DNA from: Stenogyne calaminthoides
Lineage: Eukaryota > Streptophyta > Magnoliopsida > Lamiales > Lamiaceae
Reading direction: 5' to 3'
Length of the DNA: 64,000 bases
Assembly (NCBI GenBank): GCA_037126765.1
Contig: JBBCBC010000008.1
Span: forward strand, 806,001 to 870,000
Shown here: piece after piece, positions 11,198 to 22,199 of the stretch
Layout: each line of letters starts with the position of its first letter
Numbering within the stretch: position 1 is the stretch's first letter
Position numbers and translations under genes: made by a program
The notes under the pieces: model-generated
What the model saw: only the letters and a program-made list of their open reading frames with translations
What the model was told of the DNA's origin: nothing
Database searches by the model: none

Positions 11198-12345
11198 TCA
11201 GAGTTTGGAATGAGAAGACTGATCAGTCATCCTTGGTAAAATGTGAACTGCGACGGCTTCCATACCTTGTGGCGGTTCCAACGTCCAAATGTTAGGCGGT
11301 GTTGCCAAAATGTCCATCACAACAATCTTCCGACCACCACCGGAAACAGCACACACTCGTCCACTGCCTGCACATATCTGCTCAGCCCCTTTCAGATGCT
11401 CCGAATGCTCAATCATCTCTTCCCATAAATCATCATCACCATTATACTTGCTCAACGAACCGCTTTCTTGATCCACAACATACATATTTCCCCCCTCATC
11501 CACCCCTGCTGGCCCATTCCACCCCCCAAACATTCCCTTTTCCATTCTTCCCACTCATCAGTTGCAACATCATGCACAGCCCCTTCTTTTACTGCTTTAC
11601 CCTTTACATTTACCATGCACAGTTTACCTCTGTATCCCACTGCTTCAATGGCTTCTCTACTAAACCTCCCGTCTTTGAGCGCCGCCCTGTTTTCCCATTT
11701 CCACTCGGTTTCCTTCTCCGACACGTCCCATTTCTCAACAGATCTTGCTACATCACTGTTGTATACTGCGCCCGTACCACTAGCCACGTAGATTGAACCG
11801 TCCATTGAACCGGTGGCGCACCATCTACGAGGAGTGGAAAACGGGGGCCCAAAGCTCCAGGTTCTGGAAAACGGGTCGAATATTAATGGCCTTGTGAGTG
11901 ATGGGAGAAAGTTGTGTTTGTTGGCGGATATGAGAACTAAACTGTCTGATGCGATTACAGATTGGATCGGGAGAATTCTTGATATGAAAGATGGATGTCG
12001 GGTTAGCATGCAGAGAGGTGGATCAGATGGAGGGGTGGGCAGTGATGTCCATTTCCATGAAATCGGGTCGAAGCAGAAGAAACCAATTGAGTGTGACATG
12101 CATTCGTCTTGGTCTGTTATTTTCGGAGCAAGAAGCACGTAAAGAGTGAAAAACGGAGGAAAATCGGGAGAATAGATGAAGTGACGCCATGACATGCAGA
12201 CATTGTAAAGGAGAGAAGGTGGGGAAGATGCAAGACAGAGGTGGGCTAGATGGTTTGGTAAGCCGGGAAGTAATACTGACTGGGGTTGAAGATGATACTG
12301 CTCGTTTTCGTTGACGCTCTCTTTGTGCTTCTTATCAGCGTTCAT
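11198..12345 (-). CDS. SKIP25: F-box/kelch-repeat protein, SKIP25-like, with a 1-nt frameshift
   Basis: The N-terminal frame (12345 to about 11545) holds an F-box at residues 25-70 (LLPGLPNHLAHLCL, then SWRHFIYSP) and kelch-like blades (RTWSFGPP, RRWCATGSMDGSIYVASGTG, VEKWDV, GKLCMVN). The C-terminal blade (GGNMYVVDQESGSLSKYN and beyond) is in another frame, 11554-11198. The frame changes near 11545, within DEWEE; one missing base would join the two parts into about 382 residues, the size expected for this family. F-box/kelch proteins are substrate receptors of SCF ubiquitin ligases: the F-box binds SKP1/ASK and the kelch propeller binds the target. The SKIP25 assignment rests on the N-terminal LPGLP-HLA-LCL pattern and is by family memory. 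Intronless as read. Confidence 0.85.
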
Positions 12346-13939
12346 GGTGTACAGTGTAGTTACTCATGTGACAAGATTATATAAGAATGATAGTTGTATC
12401 CCAGGTAATCAATTATACTTGCCTAATAAGTATTATTTAGGACCAGGTTGTGGCATAAGTGGAGTAGGTTGGGCATAAACTATTGGGAATGCATCATTGA
12501 TTATCCATAAACGTAGGACAAAAGTTAAACTTCAAAATGATTTGTTGCAAAAGTGATCATGGAACTATTTTGATTGCAGTTTCGATATTCTTGTTTATCA
12601 CAGTTAGCATATATAAAGGGCGACATCGACCTAATAAGAATATTAAATTCTTCCATAAACTCTATTTTTGCGATTAACTTTTCGAATTGAATGCATAAAT
12701 TCTGTGTACAACTTATTCATTCGACACGTTTAAATATTTAAGAGAACCACCTAGTGCATATGTATATATATATAGTACTAGGCATTCTTACCGGTTATTT
12801 TCATGCTACACTGTAGGTCACTGCCCATCAGTGCTTTAACATGTTGTATTATATGTATTAACGTATTGTACTGTACAACACATTAATCATGTGATACAAC
12901 ATGCTAATGAATTGTTGGGTAGTGCCCAGTAGTTTAGCATAGCAAAAATCTTACTCACTCTTTCCAAGTGTGTGAAGTAAAAGCTCAATATTCTGCACTT
13001 TTGAAGGTCTCACTCTATATATCTATACCTAATTGGCCCCTAACGAAACAAGTGTAAAGAAAGGCCATTCAAGGTATATTATTATTGTTCCTTTTCTCTT
13101 TTACTTTTGGATGGCAATCTCTTAATATGTTACAATCACTTGTGCCATGTAGATATTAACTTGGGATATATAATCATTAATCAAATATGAATTTTTAGGG
13201 TTCTAATACTGTTACATCACAAAACAAATAAAAAGAAAATCAGAAAATACTGCTCAATCCAAGCAAACCACAACGACGACTCTGACTAGGCTGTTCTCGG
13301 CCCAAAGAGGTAATTAGATTAGGCCCAAAAAATAAAAATAGCACTAACACACGAAACTATGGGCCTCCAGTGATACATGAACGACTCATCGATGAAGCAC
13401 TTGGCTCCTGTAACAAATATAAATTTGGGTCAACATATAAATTACAGTATCCTATTCCTCTATTTATTTATCAAAAAACATAATTAAAAGTTGGAAAAGG
13501 AACTAACCTAAATTCAGATTTGTTCTCCATATATATTTATTGTTAACATTATCTAATTAAAAGACACACTTGTGTGTGATAATCTCATAATAAGATAAAA
13601 TATTATTTGAATATCAACGTTTTAATATTTTGGAAGGGTGGAAATTGATTAAACTCAAGTACGACTGTGTTTCATGAAATTAAAATTTCTTTTAAAACTC
13701 CTGATATCTATCTGATCTGATCACATCAGCTTTCCAATTAAAAACATGACAAAAAAATTGAAAAAGGAAAAAAAAAAATTGGTTCGATTTTTTTGAATCA
13801 ATTGGATTCCCTGAAGTAACCAAATTAAAATGCAAGAAAGCATACAATCTCTATCAATTCTCACCCACGACAATTCAATTTTTTATACTTACGCTTGAAT
13901 TAGATCGATCCTTGTTGTGCATTTGATTTAATAGCAGAA
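12346..13939. other. Intergenic with a foldback element
   Basis: AT-rich spacer. A short inverted-repeat element is annotated separately at 12803-12950. Nothing else is recognised. Confidence 0.5.
12803..12950. mobile_element. Foldback MITE-like element
   Basis: The left arm (ATGCTACACTGTAGG..CACTGCCCA..AACATGTTGTAT) recurs inverted on the right as ATACAACATGCTAA..GGGTAGTGCCC..TAGCATAG. This gives a structure of about 148 bp that could fold almost end to end. Target duplication not determined. Confidence 0.55.
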
Positions 13940-14329
13940 TTAGGCAGCTACTACAGGGGAATCCTGCTTTTCGTCGTGCTGGTGATCGGAGGGGCTTCGG
14001 TCGGGTTCCGCCTTTCTGGTGGTTTGGCGGGCGACATTTTGGGGATCGTCGCTGCGGAAGCACTGCTTGATACAGGAATATATATAGGTTAAGAGCCAGC
14101 AAATCCAGGTGGTTCCGATTAGGGCGAAGGCGGCGACGGGGTGCCACGGCTCAGAGTGCGACGGAAAAAAGGCGTAGATGATTAGGAGTACGCCACCGGC
14201 GGTAATGAAAAGGAAGAAGAGGGCATATATGATTGGAATTAAGATACTTCTTTTCTTTCCAGTATCCTCCATTGATCCTCCTGCCCTACCCCCTTCCAAT
14301 TTCGCCCTTTCCCCCTTTTGTTTTTCCAA
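13940..14329 (-). CDS. Small two-helix membrane protein, plant-conserved type
   Basis: A 129-residue frame; the second Met at 14272 (MEDTGKKRSILIPI) gives 110 residues and is the likelier start. Two hydrophobic helices (about IPIIYALFFLFITAGGVLLI and VAAFALIGTTWICWLLTYIY) are joined by a short loop, and the C-terminal tail is hydrophilic, with Asp, Arg, Gln and Pro (SDDPQNVARQTTRKAEPD). The pattern resembles small uncharacterised plant membrane proteins; I know no function. CT-rich microsatellite DNA upstream (about 14420-14475) may be 5' untranslated sequence. The overlapping frames at 13875-14147 and 14286-14591 are shadows. Confidence 0.75.
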   Translation of the reverse strand: MEKQKGERAKLEGGRAGGSMEDTGKKRSILIPIIYALFFLFITAGGVLLIIYAFFPSHSEPWHPVAAFALIGTTWICWLLTYIYSCIKQCFRSDDPQNVARQTTRKAEPDRSPSDHQHDEKQDSPVVAA

Positions 14330-15207
14330 TTATATTTGAATTTAAGAGGAATTCTATATGAATATGATCTCTCTGTTTGTTAATGTATGTGTATATGAAT
14401 TCACGAATGACAAATCCAACGTCTCTCTTTCTCTTTCTCTCTCTAAGTTGGTATTGATTTCTCTCTCTTTCAGGAGGGGAGGGAAGGACGAAGGGTTGGG
14501 CAGTCGGCCTCAAGAATGGAATGGAGCGGAAGGCGGTGAAAAGGAATGCTTGTTTTTTTTTTCTTTTCTTTTTTTTTTCTAATAAATGCACAATTGGGGA
14601 TTTTTTTTAATAAAAAAAACAAGTACTAACTTTTATCTTTATTTTATATATATTTATGTACTGTTTTGATTTTTTTTTTCCTACCGCGCAAATTTAGGAG
14701 CGCTCGTAATTCATTCAATCGACCAATCAAATAGAGTTGTTTTTTTTAAATAGAGTTCATATGACGTGAAATTTGTTCATCGTGAATATATATATATTTT
14801 TTATATGTACGTTCTTTAGTAATATAAGTCACACCCTTAAATTATCACTACGATACTTTTTGCTATAATATAAGTTGCATTTTTCACTTTTATGAATAAT
14901 ATATTTTATAGTAAAAAAATCACACATTTTATAGTAAAAAGTTACACTTTTTAGTAATATAAGTCAAACTCCTTAACCAGTTTCACCGTGAAAATTTTCA
15001 CCCTATACTTTTCCTTATAAATATTGTTTTCTGGATTTTGGGTCTAAGTTTATTTTGTCCAACCGAACAGACCTGAAATCAAATTTAATTCACATATATT
15101 TCTTAAACATAAGTTTCTACTTATTGTTGCGAATTTATTGTGTTTTGTAGTATTTTATCAAGTATACTATAAAATTCTTCCGGAAAAATAAAATAAAAAA
15201 TTTAATA
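14330..15207. other. Intergenic with a dispersed repeat
   Basis: 14770-15010 is homologous to 36020-36265. Both contain TTTAGTAATATAAGTCACAC, repeated CACACTTT..AGTAAAA motifs and CAGTTTCACCGT. Element class unknown; no gene seen. Confidence 0.5.
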
Positions 15208-15228
15208 CATATGACATTTTTTTATTTT

Positions 15229-15525
15229 TTGAAAGACAATTAATTACAATAGTTTCCTAACATAATCAATTACAATAATTCCTTCTACCACCGGACACAT
15301 GACAAATTGACAATAATTCATTTTACCATCGGACACATGACAACATCATTTAATCTCGCTGTAAACCGAAACCGCAATCATCACAAGAGGGGGACCACCC
15401 GAAACCGCCGCAATCGGAATCTTAACCCAACAACAGGGGGACCACCACCCCCACAAGTTCTCGAATCCGGAATCTCAAGATCTCAGATAGTGGAGTTCTA
15501 ACCACTTAAGTTATCCACACATGAC
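15229..15525 (-). mobile_element. tRNA-derived SINE (family 1), minus orientation
   Basis: Same family as 4983-5297. The minus-strand head contains AACTTAAGTGGTTAGAAC and a B-box-like GATTCGAGAAC. It is flanked by a T-rich target duplication of about 20 bp starting CATATG(A/T)CATTTTT at 15209-15228 and 15526-15545. The tail side contains an internal 38-bp tandem duplication (15273-15310 and 15311-15348). Confidence 0.8.
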
Positions 15526-15700
15526 CATATGTCATTTTTATTATTTTTACAATCTTTCACTTTTACCGGAATAAAATTTGACTAATTGAATCACCGGATT
15601 AAAATAAATATATCAAAACGATGTAAGAGCCAGTTCAACCTAGAAGGCTAGAACCCAAAGGAGTCAAATTATGATTTTTACTTTATGTACATAAAGAATG

Positions 15701-16275
15701 GGCACAGGTTATTACTTATTAGCAACTCCATTTTTAAAAAATACACCACTTAGATTAGCTCACCCCTCTCCACATTAGTACACTACTAATTAGCTTCTTA
15801 AATTACTCTTCTCTATGAAATCCTTTCATTCATTTGCAATTTGAAAAAATCAAAATACACAAATCCCTTCATTTATTTTGGGTTCTTCATTAAAAAAAAT
15901 GAACCCACTTTAAAAAACCACCGACTATAAAAAAATTTCGTGTTTTAAGAATTGAGATTGGTTTATCGATTTTTTGGTTGATTTCTGAAAAAAGATTCGA
16001 AAATTTCATGTTTTTTTCGAAAAATATTTTTATCAAAAAATTTAGAAAAAATTTTCGAAAAAAACATCAATTTTCGGAAATGTTTCAAACTCTACTAAAT
16101 ATTTAGAATTTTTTTCCTCAATTTTTCAACTGGAAAATTTATTCAAATTATATTGAGGTAAGGGGGTGCATGTGATTATAAGAGAGAAAAAAAGAAAAAA
16201 AATAGTTATGATATTTTAGTTGTGCTTTGAAATTTAAAAATTGGATGAGGGGTGGGGGTGCTAATAACATGCGCC
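15701..16275. mobile_element. Non-autonomous MULE-type element with 9-bp target duplication
   Basis: The left end (GGCACAGGTTATTACTTATTAGCA) and right end (TGCTAATAACATGCGCC) are imperfect inverted repeats. A perfect 9-bp direct repeat, taaagaatg, flanks the element at 15692-15700 and 16276-16284, as expected for Mutator-like insertions. The 575-bp interior is AT-rich with no coding content. It ends 25 bp before the RPB8 promoter motifs. Confidence 0.8.
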
Positions 16276-16309
16276 TAAAGAATGCGTACACTTTGCGGGA
16301 TTATATCGA

Positions 16310-16432
16310 GGCCCAGTAATATATTTGGGCCGAGCCTAGACAAGCAAATCACATGACCCGGTTTTGATTAATTTCTACAGTTTTACACTCCCCCCTTTAT
16401 TTCCAATAAAAGCTCGAAAACATAAAACCCTA
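16310..16432 (+). promoter_or_regulatory. RPB8 promoter: site II and telo-box motifs
   Basis: GGCCCA at 16310-16315 and TGGGCC at 16326-16331 are site II-type elements, and AAACCCTA at 16425-16432 is a telo-box. The pairing of site II elements with a telo-box is known from promoters of housekeeping and ribosomal-protein genes in plants. A 5' UTR intron probably ends at the AG at 16605-16606, just before the start codon. Confidence 0.6.
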
Positions 16433-16609
16433 GAGCTCAAACCCCTTTTACCAGCAAGCGTTTAGCAGTAAGCGAGATTTGATCAAGTTTTCCTTTTCTT
16501 TTTTGGGGTTTCAAATTCTTCGCTTGTTCTTTTTTATGCTTCAGTATTGTTTTCTGTTAATTTCCTTCTGGTTTTTCATTCAAATTCGTTTTTTTCTTTT
16601 TTGTAGACA

Positions 16610-17959
16610 ATGTCAGGGCTCTACTTTGATGAGATAATGGAGGTCGTCAAAATCGATAGCCAAGTTGTATTTGACAAAGGTAATTGAAAAAACATGATTT
16701 TCGATATTTTTTTACTATGTTTATTGGAGAGGTTTACGTTTTTTGTTTATAACTATTCTCTAATTTCGTTTTAGTAAACTAAACTTTAGCCCTTGAAATT
16801 ATGGAATTATCTCTTTAATGGCGGTGAATCAGAAAATAGTAGGTTATAGCTGATGGGTTTTGTATATGATTTTACAGTTTCGCGAATAAATGCAAAAGGT
16901 GAAGAGGATGATTCTTATATGGAATTAGATGTGAATACTGAGATATATCCCATGCTTCCGGGTGAGAAGTACAGGATGGTGATTTCCAACACTCTACTTA
17001 TGGACGGTTCCACTGTCCCTGGCATTCCTGAGGTGCACCTTTTAGTTCACTTGTTCTGTGAGAATCAATTGCATAAATGCTCAAGTTTTTAAATTGCATA
17101 ATTGATTTCTGTGGAGCACTTTATTTTTGCATATATATTGTGGCAACAAATACTATTGGTGATAACCTGAATCTTTTAGTATGTTCAAGAATTATCAGTG
17201 TGCTTTGGATTCATAAACTTGCACTTTTTAGTCAATAGTTACTAAGTGAGGAGCACTTCATTTTTGCATAAATATGACATGGCAACAAATACTACAGTTG
17301 ATAATCTGAATCTTTTAATATGTTCAAGAAACATCAGTGTGCTTTGGATTCATAAAATTGCATTTTTTCAGTCAATAGTTGCCAAGTGAGTTATATGCTA
17401 CAATCCCAATTTATTTGAGGTTTTCCTGATGTTATTGAAGATCAAAATTCTATTATGTTCTTTGGTTATTTCCATGTTATACTCTTATTCAGTTACTCAA
17501 GTGTAACATGGGATTATTATCTTCCACTTGCAGGGAAAACAAAAATCACTTGCTGACAAATTTGAATATGTTATGCATGGGCTTTTGTATAAGATGTCTG
17601 AAGCTAAAGATTCGACGGATGATGGAAGAGACGATGTTAAAGTGTATGTATATATACCCATTTGGACAATAATAACAGTCGCTGATATTTTTTTAGTTAT
17701 TGTATTGCAAAAAGAGTTTCTCTGTTTAGATGCATTCTGCATCGAGCTAACTTGTACTTCCTAGCTGCATGACTGATCTACTGCTTCTTTAATCTAACAT
17801 TTCATTTTGCTCTTATTATTCACATTACAATTTTTCATTTGTAACAGGGTGGTATATATTTCATTTGGAGGACTTCAACTGATGCTAAAAGGCGATCCTC
17901 TGAAAATGCACAAGTTTAAAGTTGATCAAAGGTTTTTTCTTCTCTTGAGGAAGATCTGA
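16610..17959 (+). CDS. NRPB8: DNA-directed RNA polymerase subunit RPB8, 4 exons
   Basis: Exons are 16610-16679, 16878-17032, 17534-17643 and 17848-17959; all introns are GT-AG and the joined frame gives 148 residues, the usual RPB8 size. RPB8 is a small OB-fold subunit shared by the nuclear RNA polymerases. Recognisable family features are the start MSGLYFDEIMEV, the middle MELDVNTEIYPML, LADKFEYVMHGLLYK, and the conserved end YISFGGLQLMLKGDP..VDQRFFLLLRK. The exon 3 donor that keeps the frame is GTATGT at 17644, not the GT two bases earlier. Intron 2 carries a 137-bp tandem duplication. A second copy elsewhere in the genome is common in plants and cannot be judged here. Confidence 0.95.
17114..17390. 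repeat. 137-bp tandem duplication inside RPB8 intron 2
   Basis: Two diverged copies (starting at 17114 and 17251) share GAGCACTT.ATTTTTGCAT, GGCAACAAATACTA, ATGTTCAAGAA and GTGTGCTTTGGATTCATAAA. Splice sites are not affected. Confidence 0.85.
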
Positions 17960-18311
17960 TAACTTCAAGCTCTCGGATTGGCACTATATGGTTTGAGCAA
18001 GTTGTAATTTTGCAAAAAATGCTTTCTAGGATTGTAGTCACATTATGCTATTGTTGTTACAAGGCTAACTTGTGAAGAGATTGTGTTTATAAAGTAAATG
18101 ATTCGGTGATATCCTTATTAACTATGTTGATTTCCCATTCCCATGTTTTATCATCCCTTTATGTTCTTGTTCTATACTTGGAATTAGTAAAGCTTCAAGA
18201 TTTGTTCGTATTTGTGCCTCGTGGAATGTTAGTCAAATTTTTTAAGTCGAGTCTGATGTCTGTTGAAAGTTGTATAGAATAGAGTTTATGGGACATACAT
18301 AGAGAGCTTAT

Positions 18312-18645
18312 TAGGGGTGGACATTTTTTTTCCGGGTATCGCGTATCCGATCCGACCCGATAGGTATTTCTTAAGATTATTGGGCTTTGGGTACCTGAAC
18401 TTGATCCGAAACTATGTGATCGGGTATCGGGTACCTGAGCTTTTATATGTAATTAATTTTTTAGTTTTATTTCTTCAAAAATCTGGTATTTTGGGTACCC
18501 GACACTTTGGATACCCGATTTTTCGGATTCGATCAAACTCGATCACTCGGGCACCCGATTTTCCGGGTTGGGTTGGGGTTTTTTAAATACATACCTGAAA
18601 TTTCGGGTACATGATAATTGGGTACCCGACCCGAATCCACCTCTA
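18312..18645. mobile_element. hAT-like MITE rich in GGGTACCCGA motifs
   Basis: Starts TAGGGGTGGAC and ends TCCACCTCTA, so the ends are inverted repeats of hAT type. The interior is a diverged array of GGGTACCCG palindromes. The target duplication is not convincing. It lies just downstream of the RPB8 gene. Confidence 0.5.
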
Positions 18646-20865
18646 CCTATGATGATTAATTGTTTCTTACTTAGGTATTTGATTGATTGCCTGCACGTAA
18701 CAGTTTATTCTTGAACAAAGAAAGAAGAAACATACATGGTGAAGCACAAAACTTTCTTGTTCCCTAAAAAGAGTCAAGCTCATGCCTGTAAAACTGTTTC
18801 CCAAGCCTACTTTTCTAGCAAGGTATATAAGCTGAGAAAAACGTTCAAGACTATAATTCCAGTTCTTTGGATAAGCAACTGTTGTAACAATAAAGGAACT
18901 ATGTCTCTGCATAAATATTTAAATAGAGAGAGAGATGTATCATCTTACCAGATAGTTTAATACGTAATCGTTTACTACCAGATAGTTTAAGATGAACTAT
19001 TCACCACCTTTTTCTAGGTTTCTTGCCTTTCCCTGCAACTAAACCTTTCAACTGCTAAAAAACACACCATCTCTTAAGGGTAGAAATTGAGGGGCTGGAG
19101 ATAATTTGATTTATAGTTTATATCTTTTTGGTAAAATTAGTTCTATAAGTTTGTTTATTTTTGCTTTCAGAATATTCTATTTTTCAGTTAAATTTTGTTT
19201 TGTTAACTCTCAAAATTTAATTTCTAGTCATTTGGTTACTAGAGTGGGTTACCAACTTGTTATGAGTTGACGTGGCATTTTTATTCAATTTTCTTTTTTT
19301 TTTTAGAATTTGTTCATGTTAATTAACTTTTAAAATTGATTACCAATTTATTGTAGCCGATTTTTAAAAATGAAATCCAATTCTTAAAAGTGAAGGGTCA
19401 TGAGAGTAAAAGAAAATTGGTGAGTCGAAAAGAATCAGGTAGAAAGCATGATCAACATTTTTCAACCTGCACCAAATAAATATTTGTTTTGGGATATTCA
19501 GATTGGAAGGAGTTCTTAATCGATTCAAAATCAAATTTGTATTTGCTAAATTTATTTTTTTAACTTCAAAAATTATATTCATTCGATTGTATGAACAAGA
19601 AATAACAGAAAGTCCAACCACAAAAGTAGGTAAATCATCACAGCCAAAAAGACTCTCATAAATGCATATTATGATCGAGTGTCCGAACTAATATAAAAGA
19701 GACAAAAACAAATATAACAATAAATTCGTATTCTTGGTTAATAATTTTGAAGTAGAACGTAATAATATATGTTTGGTTATTTGTGTTGGTTTCCCTATCA
19801 CACCATTTGTGTGAATAGCCTTTTACTCTCCAATGATTGGATTACCTCTACTTTTGAGATATGATACGTGCTCAGTTTTCATTTTCTGTTCTAACTTACA
19901 ACATTATTATATTCATATATATTCCAAAGAACAAAATAAAATTGCACATTACTGTACATAAATTTATTTAGAAGTTTATATTTTCTAATCATATATATTA
20001 TATGCTAACCGCAATAAGTATCTTGTAAAAATTTGCATGTTATAAACCACTCCAAAATGTACATTAAAAATTCAAGGGAGCGTCCCAATTTTAATCGAAT
20101 TATAAATGAGAACAATTGAACAAGGCGTGAGATAATTTATATGGATTTTAGATTAATTTAAATTTTCATAAAAATGTTTTGTGCAAAAGTAAAGATTTTA
20201 AATTCTCCATTATAATTTGGTGTTGCTTAAAATGAGGTTGAGATTATCGAGATTTAAGATTAAGATTCCAAATTGGCGATGCTAATGGACACGACCTTTA
20301 CATGACTTAATTGTATCATTATTTAATTGAATTAATTTATTTGAGATTATTTATCTGATACTTAGGATGGATTAATATATGATTATAAATAATATATTAT
20401 GTGAAGGTAGTTGTAGGTTGTTAGAGTACTCAGTTTGCATGGAAGGAATTGCTGACAGGATAGTGGGGGCCCACACCAAACTATGATTATACTAGTTTTT
20501 TTTTTCAAAATAAATAAAATAACTAAAGTTAATTAAGACGCTCGCACAACCAACAAATTGAAATTAAGAAAAGAAAAAAAAACAGAAAAGAGAGAGTACA
20601 AAATGTCAAAATCCACAGTGTTTATGTAGGAAATACAATATGTTTGATAATTGATATTGAATTGTGGAACCAAAGTAAATCAGGGGAAGGATTTTAAAAA
20701 TAATTTCATTGACTAGATTTTAAATTTATTAGTAACATATAATTAACGATCTATACTCTACTTAACTTATTATCCTTTCTCTTTCAAATTAATGATTCAT
20801 AGCCATTGAATTTAGTAGTTGGTCTAACAACCCTAAAATAAAGTATTATGTTCACCGTACACCAC

Positions 20866-21352
20866 AAAGGATGAATAAAATATAAAAAATTTCGGTATAC
20901 TGTACTTATCGTACAAAAAAATATTGAATTTATCGACATTTTCGGTATACGAAATTTTCGATACGGTATGATACCATTTCAAAAAGTTTCGAGTATGATA
21001 AATAAAAAGTTTCGATATTTCGGAATATGCCGAAAAAATCCAATATTTCGATATATACCAGGTTACCGATGCTATGATATTTCGGCATTTTGGTATCTTG
21101 CCGTAATACTCTAAAAGAATTCTATATGAAAAGGTTTGTCATGGAATGATGTATAATTTTTTTGGTACGAAACTACATTTTATCGGTATATTGAATTTTC
21201 GGTACGGTAATACGATATGCAATTTTATATACTGAAATTTTAGTATATCAAAATTTTCGGCACAATAATGGTATGATAGTTTGGATATCGAAAATTTTGG
21301 TACGGTATAAGGTATGATTCTATATTTTTGGTATGATACGATATACCACCTC
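20866..21352. mobile_element. MITE-like element rich in CGGTATAC motifs
   Basis: A dense, diverged array of TTTCGGTATAC and its inverse, ending TACCACCTCTA, a hAT-type terminus. It is absent from the equivalent place in unit B (about 28370), so it inserted after the duplication or was lost from B. Confidence 0.55.
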
Positions 21353-22199
21353 TATACACTACTATTATTATTGTTTATAATAATTTAATATTTGCTAATA
21401 AAATGTTAATCCTACAAATAATATATTAATAATAATGTACAGTAAACATAATGCACGTAATGCTTTCCTTTCAACTAATTTTACTTGCCTCAATCCTCCT
21501 TCAAGGTTAGGCATTGCAATGTGTCGTTTCTCTTCTTACAAGTTAACAAAATATTAAAGTTTGAGATGATACATTTATTCATTTCTCAACATACATAAAT
21601 TGATAGCAAAATGACACTTTCTATATATATTAGTAATATTTTTACACAAATACATGTTTAAACAAATAATTAATTTTTAAATGTCCCATTAGACAATCAA
21701 GATCATTTTAGTCCTATAAGACATTTTTAAAGAAAAATTCCCGAGAACCGAATTCACAGTAGACTTACCAATATATATAGTGGATATGTGCCTAGAGTTT
21801 GGACCATTTCTAGAGTGGGTCCCATTTCTTTTTCATTTTTGGCACCATTTTATTGTTTGCCACCACTTCAAGTAAATAAAAACTTGCAGAGTTTGTTGTT
21901 AACTGTTACATAAGTTTTTAAGCTTTTGTTCGTCTTTCTTTCCCACATAAACGTACTGCCACATAGTTTGTCAATTTGTTTTACATCCTTTATAACAAGA
22001 AAAAATATGTCCATTGAATGCTGAGCTTTTCCTTTTGAGGTAAGCCTTTTAATTTCCTGAAACAGCACCAGTCCACTTTTACACATTTCCACTTATTTTT
22101 CAATTATAGCTTGTGATTAATTAGTTAATTAACTAAGCTCTTTTACAACTTTAGTCCCTGTGAAAGGCCCAAAACATAGACGGAATTATAACCTGGAAA

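Noticed and set aside
11299..12142. Plus-strand frames opposite the F-box/kelch gene
   Set aside because: Antisense shadows; the minus strand has the recognisable F-box and kelch motifs.
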